This document shows positions 45,751 to 53,659 of a stretch of 64,000 nucleotides of DNA, piece after piece. The DNA comes from CAWHOW01 sp963831005 (GTDB taxonomy: Bacteria; Bacteroidota; Bacteroidia; Bacteroidales; CG2-30-32-10): the NCBI GenBank assembly GCA_963831005.1, contig CAWHOW010000015.1, positions 1 through 64,000 of the forward strand, in the 5' to 3' direction. The position numbers were made by a program, and so were the translations under genes. Below the pieces are notes generated by a model. It was not told the origin of the DNA. It made no database searches and saw only the letters and a program-made list of their open reading frames with translations. Position 1 is the first letter of the stretch; each line of letters opens with the position of its first letter.

Positions 45751-46128
45751 ATGACAGAAAACGACATTTCATATCAGATAAGAGGCGCAATTTTTAAAGT
45801 ATATAATACTCTTGGCCCGGGCTTACTTGAATCGGTATATGAAGCTGCCTTGATGTATGAACTTAAAAAAGCCGGACTTGAGCCAAAATCTCAGGTTCCA
45901 CTTCCTGTTATTTATGAAGAAGAAAAGCTGGAGCTTGGATTTAGGATTGATATACTAGTGAATAATCTTGTAATAATTGAAATAAAATCTACAGAATTAT
46001 TAGCTGAAGTTCATCACAAACAGGTTTTGACTTACCTCAAACTTTCTGGAATAAAATTAGGCATTTTGGTGAACTTTAACACAGAGGATATATCAAAAAC
46101 AATATTTAGAAAAGTAAATGGTTTATAA
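45751..46128 (+). CDS. GxxExxY family protein (PD-(D/E)XK nuclease-like)
   Basis: The 125-residue protein carries the family signature in L-G-P-G-L-L-E-S-V-Y-E (G-x-x-E-x-x-Y) and a nuclease-like core F-R-I-D-I-L ... V-I-I-E-I-K-S-T. The family's role is unknown. It lies between the DUF1116 and cyclase genes of a catabolic cluster and is bracketed by three direct copies of a 105-bp unit that contains its own 3' end plus a palindrome. This points to a mobile or repeatedly duplicated cassette rather than a pathway gene. Confidence 0.88.
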   Translation: MTENDISYQIRGAIFKVYNTLGPGLLESVYEAALMYELKKAGLEPKSQVPLPVIYEEEKLELGFRIDILVNNLVIIEIKSTELLAEVHHKQVLTYLKLSGIKLGILVNFNTEDISKTIFRKVNGL

Positions 46129-46204
46129 TTAGCTCCCGCAAATCTCGCTGATTTTCGCAGATAATTTCAGCAGTAATCTGCGGCATCTGCGGGAAAAATA
46201 AAAA
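46099..46204. repeat. Repeat copy 2 (includes the true 3' end of the GxxExxY gene)
   Basis: This unit begins inside the GxxExxY gene and continues into the palindrome 46134-46194 (TCCCGC...GCGGGA). It is almost identical to copy 1. Confidence 0.85.
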
Positions 46205-46310
46205 ACAATATTTAGAAAAGTAAATGGTTTATAATTAGCTCCGCAGATCTCGCTGATTTACGCAAATTAATTCAGCGGCAATCTGCGGCATCTGCGGGAA
46301 AATAAAGAAA
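46205..46310. repeat. Repeat copy 3 in tandem
   Basis: It directly follows copy 2 and has the same order: the gene 3' end, then a palindrome at 46240-46299 with a slightly altered left end (TCCGCAGATCTCGCTG). It lies just before the cyclase gene. Confidence 0.85.
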
Positions 46311-46341
46311 TATAAATTTTAAAAAAATAGGAGAGTCAAAA

Positions 46342-47154
46342 ATGAAAATTGAAGAATTTTTTAATGTAATGAATGATGTAAAAGTCCACGATCTTACACA
46401 ACGTTTAAGTATTCACACTCCCCCATGGCCTAGCTATATGCCGCTTGGAATACAATATTTTAAACGTATTGCAGGAGCACATATGGGACAAGGTGCAAAT
46501 GGACAGATCATTAAAACCAGCAACCACGTTGGAACGCATATTGACGGTGAGATCCATTTTCATTCCAGTGGCCGCACCATTGGTGATACTCCTCTTGATT
46601 TCTGGTATGGCCCGGGTGTTGTTGTTGATATTTCCGATCAGGTTGGTGATTACGATTTGTACACACCTGAGATGCTGATGAATAAAGCTGAAATCAAAGA
46701 AGGCGATATTCTTATTATCAATACCGGTTATCACAAATATGCATGGGATCAGCCTGAATCTGATGAATTACGCTATTTTGTAAAACATCCCGGACCAAGC
46801 CCTGACTTTCATAAATGGGCTTTGAAAATGAAGATTAAATGGATAGGAGTGGATTGCGGAAGCGCCGACCATCCTATGAATACCATTATCCGTGACTGGC
46901 ATCCCAAACGTTTTAAAGAAGCTGAAGAAAAAATTATTGCAAAATATTGTAAAACATGGGACGAATTATTTCCTGCTGATGAATATTACCAGGTAATGCA
47001 TATCAAATTATTCCCCAAAGGCTTGGTACATGCAGAAAATATTGGTGGCGATATAGATAAGGTTAATAACAAAAGAGTATGGATCGGCTTGTTCCCATTA
47101 CGTGGAATAGAGCTTGAATCATCTATGTGCCGCGTTATTGCTGTTACTCCATAA
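46342..47154 (+). CDS. Cyclase-family hydrolase (kynurenine-formamidase-like)
   Basis: The 270-residue protein has the metal-binding motif H62-V-G-T-H66-I-D68-G-E-I-H72-F of the cyclase/formamidase superfamily, with H-D-L-T-Q near the start and W-I-G-V-D-C-G-S-A-D-H-P near residue 170. These enzymes hydrolyse amides or formamides using a metal. Its place next to FdrA/DUF1116 and XDH-family genes suggests opening or deamidation of a nitrogen heterocycle, but this is inference. A GGAGAG ribosome site precedes the ATG. Confidence 0.88.
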   Translation: MKIEEFFNVMNDVKVHDLTQRLSIHTPPWPSYMPLGIQYFKRIAGAHMGQGANGQIIKTSNHVGTHIDGEIHFHSSGRTIGDTPLDFWYGPGVVVDISDQVGDYDLYTPEMLMNKAEIKEGDILIINTGYHKYAWDQPESDELRYFVKHPGPSPDFHKWALKMKIKWIGVDCGSADHPMNTIIRDWHPKRFKEAEEKIIAKYCKTWDELFPADEYYQVMHIKLFPKGLVHAENIGGDIDKVNNKRVWIGLFPLRGIELESSMCRVIAVTP

Positions 47155-47318
47155 TAAAGCAAAAAAAACCAAGTCAACAAAAACAGCAGGATATAGCTGC
47201 GGCACAGCATAAGAATGAATTTTTACGTAAGCTGTATCTTATTTTTAAAACTTATGGCTATCCTGACCTATATTACAGATTGCCGGAATTGATAAGACGC
47301 TGGAAAAACAATTCCTAA
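47127..47318 (+). CDS. Short reading frame overlapping the cyclase 3' end
   Basis: From a GTG at 47127 there are 63 codons. The part after the cyclase stop (from about 47151) reads like real protein: K-Q-K-K-P-S-Q-Q-K-Q-Q-D-I-A-A-A-Q, then F-L-R-K-L-Y-L-I-F-K-T-Y-G-Y-P-D-L-Y-Y-R-L-P-E-L. The start is unclear (no ATG), so it is either a small coupled gene or the end of a lost one. No family is recognised. It converges on the Bro-N gene. Confidence 0.35.
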   Translation: MPRYCCYSIIKQKKPSQQKQQDIAAAQHKNEFLRKLYLIFKTYGYPDLYYRLPELIRRWKNNS

Positions 47319-47328
47319 TTCGTTTCGC

Positions 47329-48177
47329 TTAATTCTTTTTACTTTTACCGACTTTTAATTCCTTGTGTTTCTTCGCTTCAGGTAAATAATTGTCTTTTGA
47401 AACTACTTTTTCTCCTGTTTTTAATTCCAATGCTTTTCTTGCATTACCTGCAATTGCCCCGCCTTCTTTAGCTACAATCTTATTTTGTACGAAGCCTTTT
47501 GGATTTTTTGTTTTAACAATGGCTGTTGTTGAGGCTTCTCCCAGCATTGAAAAAATCAATTCAAGGTCGGTCATGTGATCGCGTAAGTTTTGACTTTTCA
47601 GTCCCTTTATTTTCTTGTATTGTGAAGGTGTTAAACCGAATGTTGCCTTTGAAATTTCTGCTGTTAAGATTGAGTATTCAAGTTGTTCTTTCACTCCCCT
47701 GTTTTTCCATTCTTCTGTTAGCTCCTCACGAATGGCAATGCTTCGCATCCGTTTTTCAATCCAGTCATCAGAGTATCCTTTGAGTTTGTATAGTTCCCGA
47801 GAGCGTTGTGTAGCCAATTCGGGATTTTCAATTTCATCTAATCTGTCCGAACCCACTTGTGCTAACCATTGCTTGAATGGCTCTGCTTTGGGCGACGGAA
47901 TTGATTGTATAATGCGTAGTAAAGTTTTAGCATTGGCAACATCCGTCAGATATTTTTTGCCATCAGATGCTTCCATTTTCAGTTGTCCGATTTTTTCGGA
48001 CAACTGCCCAAAACCCTCTTGTGAGAGCTTTTTCTTTAAGTCTCCCCAATATTTTCTGGGTCTTTGACTTTCAGTAAGTATTTCAATAACATCAATTATC
48101 GAAAAATACCATATTTGTTCTTGTTCGTTCCACTCTGAACGAACCTGTTTACTTTCAAAAAGTTTTATATTGCTCAT
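47329..48177 (-). CDS. Bro-N domain / DinD-like protein
   Basis: The 282-residue protein starts with a Bro-N (antirepressor-like) DNA-binding domain (V-R-S-E-W-N-E-Q-E-Q-I-W-Y-F-S-I-I-D-V, then Y-W-G-D-L-K-K-K-L). Its middle has the DinD-type block R-S-R-E-L-Y-K-L-K-G-Y-S-D-D-W-I-E-K-R-M-R, and its C-terminus is very basic. DinD proteins antagonise RecA in E. coli; Bro-N proteins are typical of phages and mobile islands. It marks the left edge of the 10-kb accessory region that interrupts the catabolic cluster. Confidence 0.82.
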   Translation of the reverse strand: MSNIKLFESKQVRSEWNEQEQIWYFSIIDVIEILTESQRPRKYWGDLKKKLSQEGFGQLSEKIGQLKMEASDGKKYLTDVANAKTLLRIIQSIPSPKAEPFKQWLAQVGSDRLDEIENPELATQRSRELYKLKGYSDDWIEKRMRSIAIREELTEEWKNRGVKEQLEYSILTAEISKATFGLTPSQYKKIKGLKSQNLRDHMTDLELIFSMLGEASTTAIVKTKNPKGFVQNKIVAKEGGAIAGNARKALELKTGEKVVSKDNYLPEAKKHKELKVGKSKKN

Positions 48178-48265
48178 TTGTGTGTTTTTGAATACTCAAA
48201 AATACAAAATATTTAATTCCCAATGTCCCAGGGTATTTTGGGAATTGGTATGCCGCAAAATCAAC

Positions 48266-48403
48266 TCATTTAATTATAACTTTATTTTCCACGCCATAAA
48301 TAGTGCAATAACCATTTCCTGTAGCTGAATCTGCGTTGCTTACTATAGTAACTTTTTTGTTTTCAACTATGGCAGTATCGGGGCTGCCGGATAACTTGGT
48401 TGG
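48266..48403 (-). pseudogene. C-terminal remnant of a lost gene
   Basis: A minus-strand frame of 45 codons without a start reads S-P-D-T-A-I-V-E-N-K-K-V-T-I-V, then D-S-A-T-G-N-G-Y-C-T-I-Y-G-V and ends I-I-K. Its DNA matches the 3' end of the decayed gene at 51405 (compare TTATAACTTTATTTTCC with TTATAACCTGATTTTCC). It is the tail of a paralogue whose body is gone. Confidence 0.45.
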
Positions 48404-48488
48404 TTATTTTACATCTGACAGGCTTCAAAGCAGATTTGATGCTGATTCGCTAATACGGCAGACTGGAAATAATGATTTCAAATTTTAT

Positions 48489-48496
48489 TACTTTTG
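48489..48496 (+). promoter_or_regulatory. Promoter -7 element of the TPR gene
   Basis: TACTTTTG matches the consensus and ends 15 bases before the ATG at 48512. It also rules out the TTG at 48494 as a likely start. No -33 partner is clear. Confidence 0.4.
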
Positions 48497-48511
48497 TTCA
48501 TTATTCCCTTT

Positions 48512-51325
48512 ATGAATTCTTCTGTAAGTTTAAAGATTGAGGATTTTGCCAACTGGGCAAAAATTGCTTTTGAACATTATCAGGCTGCCCGATATTCCGA
48601 TGCTTTGACAAATATTCGCAAAGCAGGTGAAGCCTGTTGTAAACTCCTTATACTAAAAAAAGACAGCAGAAACGGTGAAGAATTAATAAAAAATAAAAGC
48701 TATAAGGAACTTATAAATGTTGCCATTAATATAAATGCTGCGCCACGCAGGGTTATTAACTGGCTGGAAACATTTCAGATATTTGGCAATTTAGCCACAC
48801 ACGATGTAAAGGTTGACGGAATACAGGCTGAATACGGATACAATGCATTAAAACTTCTTACCGAATGGCTATTTGTTGATGAACTTGAAACAAATGTACC
48901 GCCCCGCTTACTTAAATATATCAGGACCAAGCATACGGAAGATGAACTGAAAAAGCAGGTTGAAAAACTCAATAATGAACTCAATACAGCAAAAAAACAA
49001 AGTAAGAAATTAGGAGAAGAACTTGATGAGAAAAAAGCAAGCGTAGCCATTACAACTGATTCGGACAAAGATTTAAAAAAGGAACTGGAAGATGCGCTTG
49101 AAAAAGTAAAGCAAATGGAAGCCATGAACGAACGGATAAGGCTCCTGGAAGAACAATTAAATATCACATTGAATGAGGCAAAGCAGGAAATAAAAAAACC
49201 TGATAATAACGAGGCTGTTAATGAAAAACTGCTTGAGGAAGATTTATTAATAAAAAAAGAAAGAACAAAAAGACTCAGAAAGAAAATAATAATTGTGTTT
49301 GTTTTAGCGGCTGTTGCAATAATATCAGGAATTATACTTTATCCGAAGAATAAAAACAAAACTATAGCAAGCGGTGCGACTGAATTAAAAAACGACAGCA
49401 CAATTAACATACTGATACTTCCGCTTGCAGTAATGCAGGAAAACCCGAATATACATTTTAAAATTGAAGAAGCGATTGCCAATGAGATTAAGAAACAAAG
49501 CGAAGAAAAACATTTGCAGGTTAACGTAATTTACGATCCCGTTAAGGATAAGCCCGCCATATCGATTAATGAAGCCTTGAAAAAAGGGAAAGCATACAAT
49601 TGTGAAATTGTTTATTATGGCGAATTGTATGAACGGGCTACAGCCGATTCAGTTGATATTTCATTGAAATATGTCTTTATGAAACCCGAAGATTTCGGGC
49701 AAATGGAAATTAACGGCGAATCGGAAATTAAAGTGTTTTCGAAGCTTACCGACAAGAATTTTAATATACTGAAAGGAGAAATAGCCTCGCAGATCACCCT
49801 TACTTATGCGAATAAATTACTGAGAAAAAATAAATATGATGAAGTGATTTCGATGCTTGAAAGGGAAAAATATACCACCAAAAAAATGCGGTTTGATGCG
49901 TGGACATTTAAAAAAGAATGTTACCTATCGAAGGGGGAAATTAAAAAAGCAAAGAATGAAGTTGAAACAATGTATAAGTTATTTCCCGATTCAGCTTTTG
50001 CAAAATTTGAACTGGCATTTATTTATTCCCTCGACAGTATAAAAGAATACAAAAAGTCTAAAATACTTTATGAAGAAGCCTTAAAACAATATCCCGATAA
50101 TGCTTATTATCTGTCATGTTATGCCAACTTATTAGCCCGTTCTTTTAACGATACAGCTACAGCGCGTAAACTATTGCTGAAAGCGGTAAGTGTGCAGCCC
50201 GATTATTTTATCGGATGGCAATACCTGGGTAATTTAATGCAAACTTATTATAAAGACAATAAAATAGCTTTGGTATATTATAAAAAGAGCCTGCAATTAT
50301 CCCCTGTCAATTTATTAACATTAAATTATATAACCGGTTTATACTATAGCACGGCCGATTATATAAATACCATTAGTTACAGCAATAAAATGTTAAGTAT
50401 TGATAGTACCGAATTAAGTGCAATAAACCTTAAACTACAGGCTTATTTCCACATGAAAAATTACGATTCGGCTTTATATTACGGTTTAAAATCAGCAAGA
50501 TTAACCGAGTTAAATGTCAATAAAAATACAAAAGCGTTAAACTATGCAAGTTTGGGTAATTTATTATTTGATGCAGGCAAACCAGAATATGCAAAGATCC
50601 TTTTTAACAAAGCTTTAAGCCTCGACAGCAACCAATTCCAAGTATATGGCCATTTAGGCGATATATATATTCACGGTGATAAAAACATTGACAAAGCATA
50701 CCAGTTAGCCAGAAGAGATTTGAGAAATAATTCCGAAAATTCCATTTCATGTTTTAATATGGGATACTTCCTTTCTGTAGTTTCAAAAGGCACTAAATTT
50801 TACAATTTTGATGAAGGGATCAGGCTGCTGAAAAAATCATATTTGTTAAATCCAAATCTGACAGATGCTGCCGATTTACTTGGCCAATACTATCAATCAA
50901 TAAACGATTTACAAACAGCTTTAAAATATTTTAGCGAAGAAATTAAAATGCAACCAGCTAATTATAATTACAATTATAATATAGGAACTGTTTACCGCGA
51001 TATGAATGACCCTAAGATGGCGCGTTATTATTTTGAAACCTGTGTAAAAATTAACGACTACAATATTTCTGCCTGCCAGGAACTGGCTAATAGTTACATA
51101 CGGCAACCTGGAAGAGATTTGCAGAAAGCCGAGTATTATGCAAAAAAAACTATCGATATTAATAAAAATTCCGCTATGGGTTATTTCAGGCTGGCTGATG
51201 TTTATATTGCCGAAAATAATTTAAACGATGCGTGGCAAAATTATCAGAAAGCAATATCGCTAGATTCATCTGCAAGAAATGCAGATTTTGATAAAGTATT
51301 TAAAACGGTAGGATTTATTCATTAA
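48512..51325 (+). CDS. Membrane-anchored TPR protein with N-terminal helical and coiled-coil domains
   Basis: The 937-residue protein has four parts. Residues 1-130 form a helical HEPN/DUF4145-like domain (R-K-A-G-E-A-C-C-K-L-L-I, then F-G-N-L-A-T-H-D-V). A Glu/Lys coiled coil covers about 140-245. One membrane helix lies at about 256-280 (I-I-I-V-F-V-L-A-A-V-A-I-I-S-G-I). After a region of about 150 residues come roughly a dozen TPR repeats to the end. The N-terminus is probably cytoplasmic and the TPRs periplasmic. Function is unknown; such layouts suit signalling or scaffolding. It is flanked by related gene remnants, suggesting insertion. Confidence 0.8.
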   Translation: MNSSVSLKIEDFANWAKIAFEHYQAARYSDALTNIRKAGEACCKLLILKKDSRNGEELIKNKSYKELINVAININAAPRRVINWLETFQIFGNLATHDVKVDGIQAEYGYNALKLLTEWLFVDELETNVPPRLLKYIRTKHTEDELKKQVEKLNNELNTAKKQSKKLGEELDEKKASVAITTDSDKDLKKELEDALEKVKQMEAMNERIRLLEEQLNITLNEAKQEIKKPDNNEAVNEKLLEEDLLIKKERTKRLRKKIIIVFVLAAVAIISGIILYPKNKNKTIASGATELKNDSTINILILPLAVMQENPNIHFKIEEAIANEIKKQSEEKHLQVNVIYDPVKDKPAISINEALKKGKAYNCEIVYYGELYERATADSVDISLKYVFMKPEDFGQMEINGESEIKVFSKLTDKNFNILKGEIASQITLTYANKLLRKNKYDEVISMLEREKYTTKKMRFDAWTFKKECYLSKGEIKKAKNEVETMYKLFPDSAFAKFELAFIYSLDSIKEYKKSKILYEEALKQYPDNAYYLSCYANLLARSFNDTATARKLLLKAVSVQPDYFIGWQYLGNLMQTYYKDNKIALVYYKKSLQLSPVNLLTLNYITGLYYSTADYINTISYSNKMLSIDSTELSAINLKLQAYFHMKNYDSALYYGLKSARLTELNVNKNTKALNYASLGNLLFDAGKPEYAKILFNKALSLDSNQFQVYGHLGDIYIHGDKNIDKAYQLARRDLRNNSENSISCFNMGYFLSVVSKGTKFYNFDEGIRLLKKSYLLNPNLTDAADLLGQYYQSINDLQTALKYFSEEIKMQPANYNYNYNIGTVYRDMNDPKMARYYFETCVKINDYNISACQELANSYIRQPGRDLQKAEYYAKKTIDINKNSAMGYFRLADVYIAENNLNDAWQNYQKAISLDSSARNADFDKVFKTVGFIH

Positions 51326-51404
51326 AATTCCTGCTTTCTATTTACAGTTTCTATTAATTTCATTTCCGGCTGCTGCTTCCTTTTATTATTCAAATGTCAT
51401 TTAT

Positions 51405-51648
51405 TTATAACCTGATTTTCCTCGCCACCCCATAAACAATGCGGCAGTGTCGGTTATAATAAAAAGGGTTGTACTATTAAAAGGTGTACTTTCGGCAAAG
51501 AACCCTTTAGTTCAGTCGTTGCTATACTCCACGCATAACCTTTGCAGGGGGCTGCAAGCTGCGGTATATCAATTGCCCTGCTATTAGCTGTTTTTAGCTG
51601 TGCTGCGGTGAGCTTTACTTTAAAAGTTTTGAAAGATGTTGTTGCCAT
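51405..51648 (-). pseudogene. Decayed gene next to array C
   Basis: An ATG at 51648 opens M-A-T-T-S-F-K-T-F-K-V-K-L-T-A-A-Q-L-K and continues G-Y-A-W-S-I-A-T-T-E-L-K-G before a stop at 51454 after 64 residues. In another frame the same DNA ends C-R-I-V-Y-G-V-A-R-K-I-R-L at a TAA at 51405, similar to the tail C-T-I-Y-G-V-E-N-K-V-I-I-K at 48266. The gene has thus lost an internal part and shifted frame. A short functional peptide of 64 residues is possible but less likely. Confidence 0.5.
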
Positions 51649-51679
51649 AGTTTTCTTTTTTAAGGGTTAATAACATTGA

Positions 51680-52320
51680 GAATCGTATTTTTTCACTTGC
51701 ACAGTTCATTCGCATACGTGTGAATCGTATTCATTCACTTGCGATGTTCATTTACATGCGTGCGAATCGTATTCCTTCACTTGCGATGTTCATTTGCATA
51801 TATGTGAATCGTATTCAATCATAATCAAGGTTCGTTCGCATAAATGTGAATCGTATTCAATCATAATCGATGTTCATTCGCATATATATGAATCGGATTC
51901 AATCATTATCAAGGTTCATTCGCATATATATGAATCGCATTCAATCATAATCAAGGTTCGTTCGCATATATATGAATCGTATTCAATCATTATCGAGGTA
52001 CATTCGCATAAATGTGAATCGCATTCAATCATAATCAAGGTTCATTCGCATATATGTGAATCGTATTCAACCATAATCAAGGTTCATTCGCATTAATGTG
52101 AATCGTATTCAATCATTATCAAGGTACATTCGCATATATATGAATCGTATTCAATCATAATCGAGGTTCATTCGCTTGAATGTAAATCGTATTCACACAT
52201 AATCGAGGTACGATTCGCTTGAATGTAAATCGTATTCACACATTATCGAGGTACATTCGCTTGAATGTGAATCGTATTCATACATTATCGAGGTATATTC
52301 GCTTGAATGCGCTGTGTATT
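51680..52320. repeat. Array C: fifteen 42-bp (2 x 21) units
   Basis: GAATCG or a close variant starts at 51680, 51722, 51764, 51806, 51848, 51890, 51932, 51974, 52016, 52058, 52100, 52142, 52184, 52227 and 52269. All steps are 42 bases except one of 43. Each unit holds the dyad GAAT-CGT-ATTC, and an ATTC word recurs every 21 bases in both halves. There are no unique spacers. The array lies between the end of the 261-codon gene and the start of the decayed gene, all read in the same direction. Confidence 0.92.
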
Positions 52321-52332
52321 CGCTGACTAACC

Positions 52333-53118
52333 TTAAGGAATGCGGAAATACATGAAATTGCTGAAATGCCAGTAATTAACGCCCTGCGCCAAGGTAACTT
52401 TATTCTTAGCATTAACAGGAAGTATGGTAAGCACCCCGCTGGGGACTACAGTTTTACCGACAGCTATTTTGGCAGTACTGATAGCTAAGGGGGTTACCGG
52501 TTTTTTGGTGGAAGGTGTTTGCTGCACGGCATAATGAAGCCCTATAATGGTGCCGCTTGCATACCCTGTCATTATCAGGTCGGTGCGGTCTAATGGCACT
52601 GTTTGCATGGCTGCTGTTGTTGGCGGCGTGCCTTCAGTTGGCGTAGGTCCAAACTGGTAAATAAAAGTGCTTTTCTTGCCTTCGCCGGGCACTTCAAAAT
52701 GAAAACATCCTTTTTCGCTTGGCAGGAATGCCACAATACGAACATGTTTACTATGCTTTTTTGAAGGATGAAGACCAATACGCAATGCAACGGTTTCGAA
52801 CATAGCCAGGTTACCCTGTGCATACTTATTAGCAGCTATTTCCACTTCACTTTTCACAGTCATTATAGCCCGCGAAAGAGCATCTACATGCTGCTGTTCG
52901 GTAACTGTAAGGCTGGGATTAGGCAGGTTTATGCGGCTTCCCAGGTCGTTCTGAACCGTAGTGGCTAATGCCCTGAGTTGGGCTTGAGTAATAGAAGGAG
53001 TAGTATAAACAGGGTCGGTAGCATAAAGAAGTCCCGAAATTGCCAATGTTACTTCTTCGGCAATCGTCATCTTGATCAAATTTAGTGTAAGGTGAAAATA
53101 GGCTATTGTCTTTTTCAT
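52333..53118 (-). CDS. Unrecognised protein preceding a 42-bp repeat array
   Basis: The 261-residue protein starts at the ATG at 53118; an internal M-T-I-A-E-E-V at residue 17 is an alternative start. The N-terminal half is helical (L-T-V-T-E-Q-Q-H-V-D-A-L-S-R-A-I-M-T-V). The rest looks beta-rich (H-V-R-I-V-A-F-L-P-S, F-I-Y-Q-F-G-P-T-P, I-I-G-L-H-Y-A-V) and ends Y-W-H-F-S-N-F-M-Y-F-R-I-P. No named family is recognised. It ends 13 bases before array C, the same placement as the gene at 9949 before array A. Confidence 0.7.
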   Translation of the reverse strand: MKKTIAYFHLTLNLIKMTIAEEVTLAISGLLYATDPVYTTPSITQAQLRALATTVQNDLGSRINLPNPSLTVTEQQHVDALSRAIMTVKSEVEIAANKYAQGNLAMFETVALRIGLHPSKKHSKHVRIVAFLPSEKGCFHFEVPGEGKKSTFIYQFGPTPTEGTPPTTAAMQTVPLDRTDLIMTGYASGTIIGLHYAVQQTPSTKKPVTPLAISTAKIAVGKTVVPSGVLTILPVNAKNKVTLAQGVNYWHFSNFMYFRIP

Positions 53119-53299
53119 GGTGATAATGTTTTAAGTTAATTTATAGTGTTTCTGAAATTCGTTGTAAAAGTATATGGAAAAAACATTATAAAATCAAGTG
53201 GTAAAAAATAACATGGTTTTGTGTAAAATACCATACACGAACGGTTGATTTTTGAGCAGGAACGGTAATCGAAAAATCTAAAAATTAAGGGTTCGGTTC

Positions 53300-53626
53300 T
53301 TACAATCCGAACATTTCATAAAGTTTTGCCCGCGCTCTTCTCGAAATTTCTATTTTCTTGTTATTTCTCATCACCAGCACACATTCAGCGCCACACTTTA
53401 GTTCCAGTATATGATTGGTGTTTACAATCACGCCCCGCATACATTTAAAAAAGAATTTGTTTTTCAACTTTTTTCCCGTTTCAGTTATGCTTGCAACAAC
53501 TGAAACCTTTCTGTCGTCGGTGGTTGAAATTATTGTTTTACGCCCGTCGCATTCGCAGGATATAATTTCATCGGCAGTAAAAAAAGCGTATCCCAAAAGT
53601 GTAGGGAATATTATTATTGCAGACAT
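53300..53626 (-). CDS. Stand-alone LytTR-type DNA-binding protein
   Basis: The 108-residue protein is a LytTR domain: E-I-I-S-C-E-C-D-G-R-K-T near residue 18, F-F-K-C-M-R-G-V-I-V-N-T-N-H-I near 57, then V-L-V-M-R-N-N-K-K-I-E-I-S-R-R-A-R. LytTR domains bind direct repeats upstream of target genes. There is no receiver domain, which is common in Bacteroidota small regulators. It lies 33 bases downstream of the outer-membrane protein gene on the same strand, and array C with its direct repeats lies about 1 kb further on. Confidence 0.8.
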   Translation of the reverse strand: MSAIIIFPTLLGYAFFTADEIISCECDGRKTIISTTDDRKVSVVASITETGKKLKNKFFFKCMRGVIVNTNHILELKCGAECVLVMRNNKKIEISRRARAKLYEMFGL

Positions 53627-53659
53627 TTTTCCAATTTCGATAGTGTCTCTATTTGAAAT

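Noticed and set aside
47615..48067. 150-codon plus-strand frame opposite the Bro-N/DinD-like gene
   Set aside because: The minus-strand frame has clear family motifs; this one is a shadow.
51794..52096. 100-codon frame over array C (14-residue repeats with Ser, Ile and His)
   Set aside because: It lies wholly inside the repeat array, and the single 43-base step later in the array shows no constraint on frame.
51680..52320. CRISPR array
   Set aside because: Units are head-to-tail copies with no unique spacers, and no cas genes are present. The same applies to arrays A and B.
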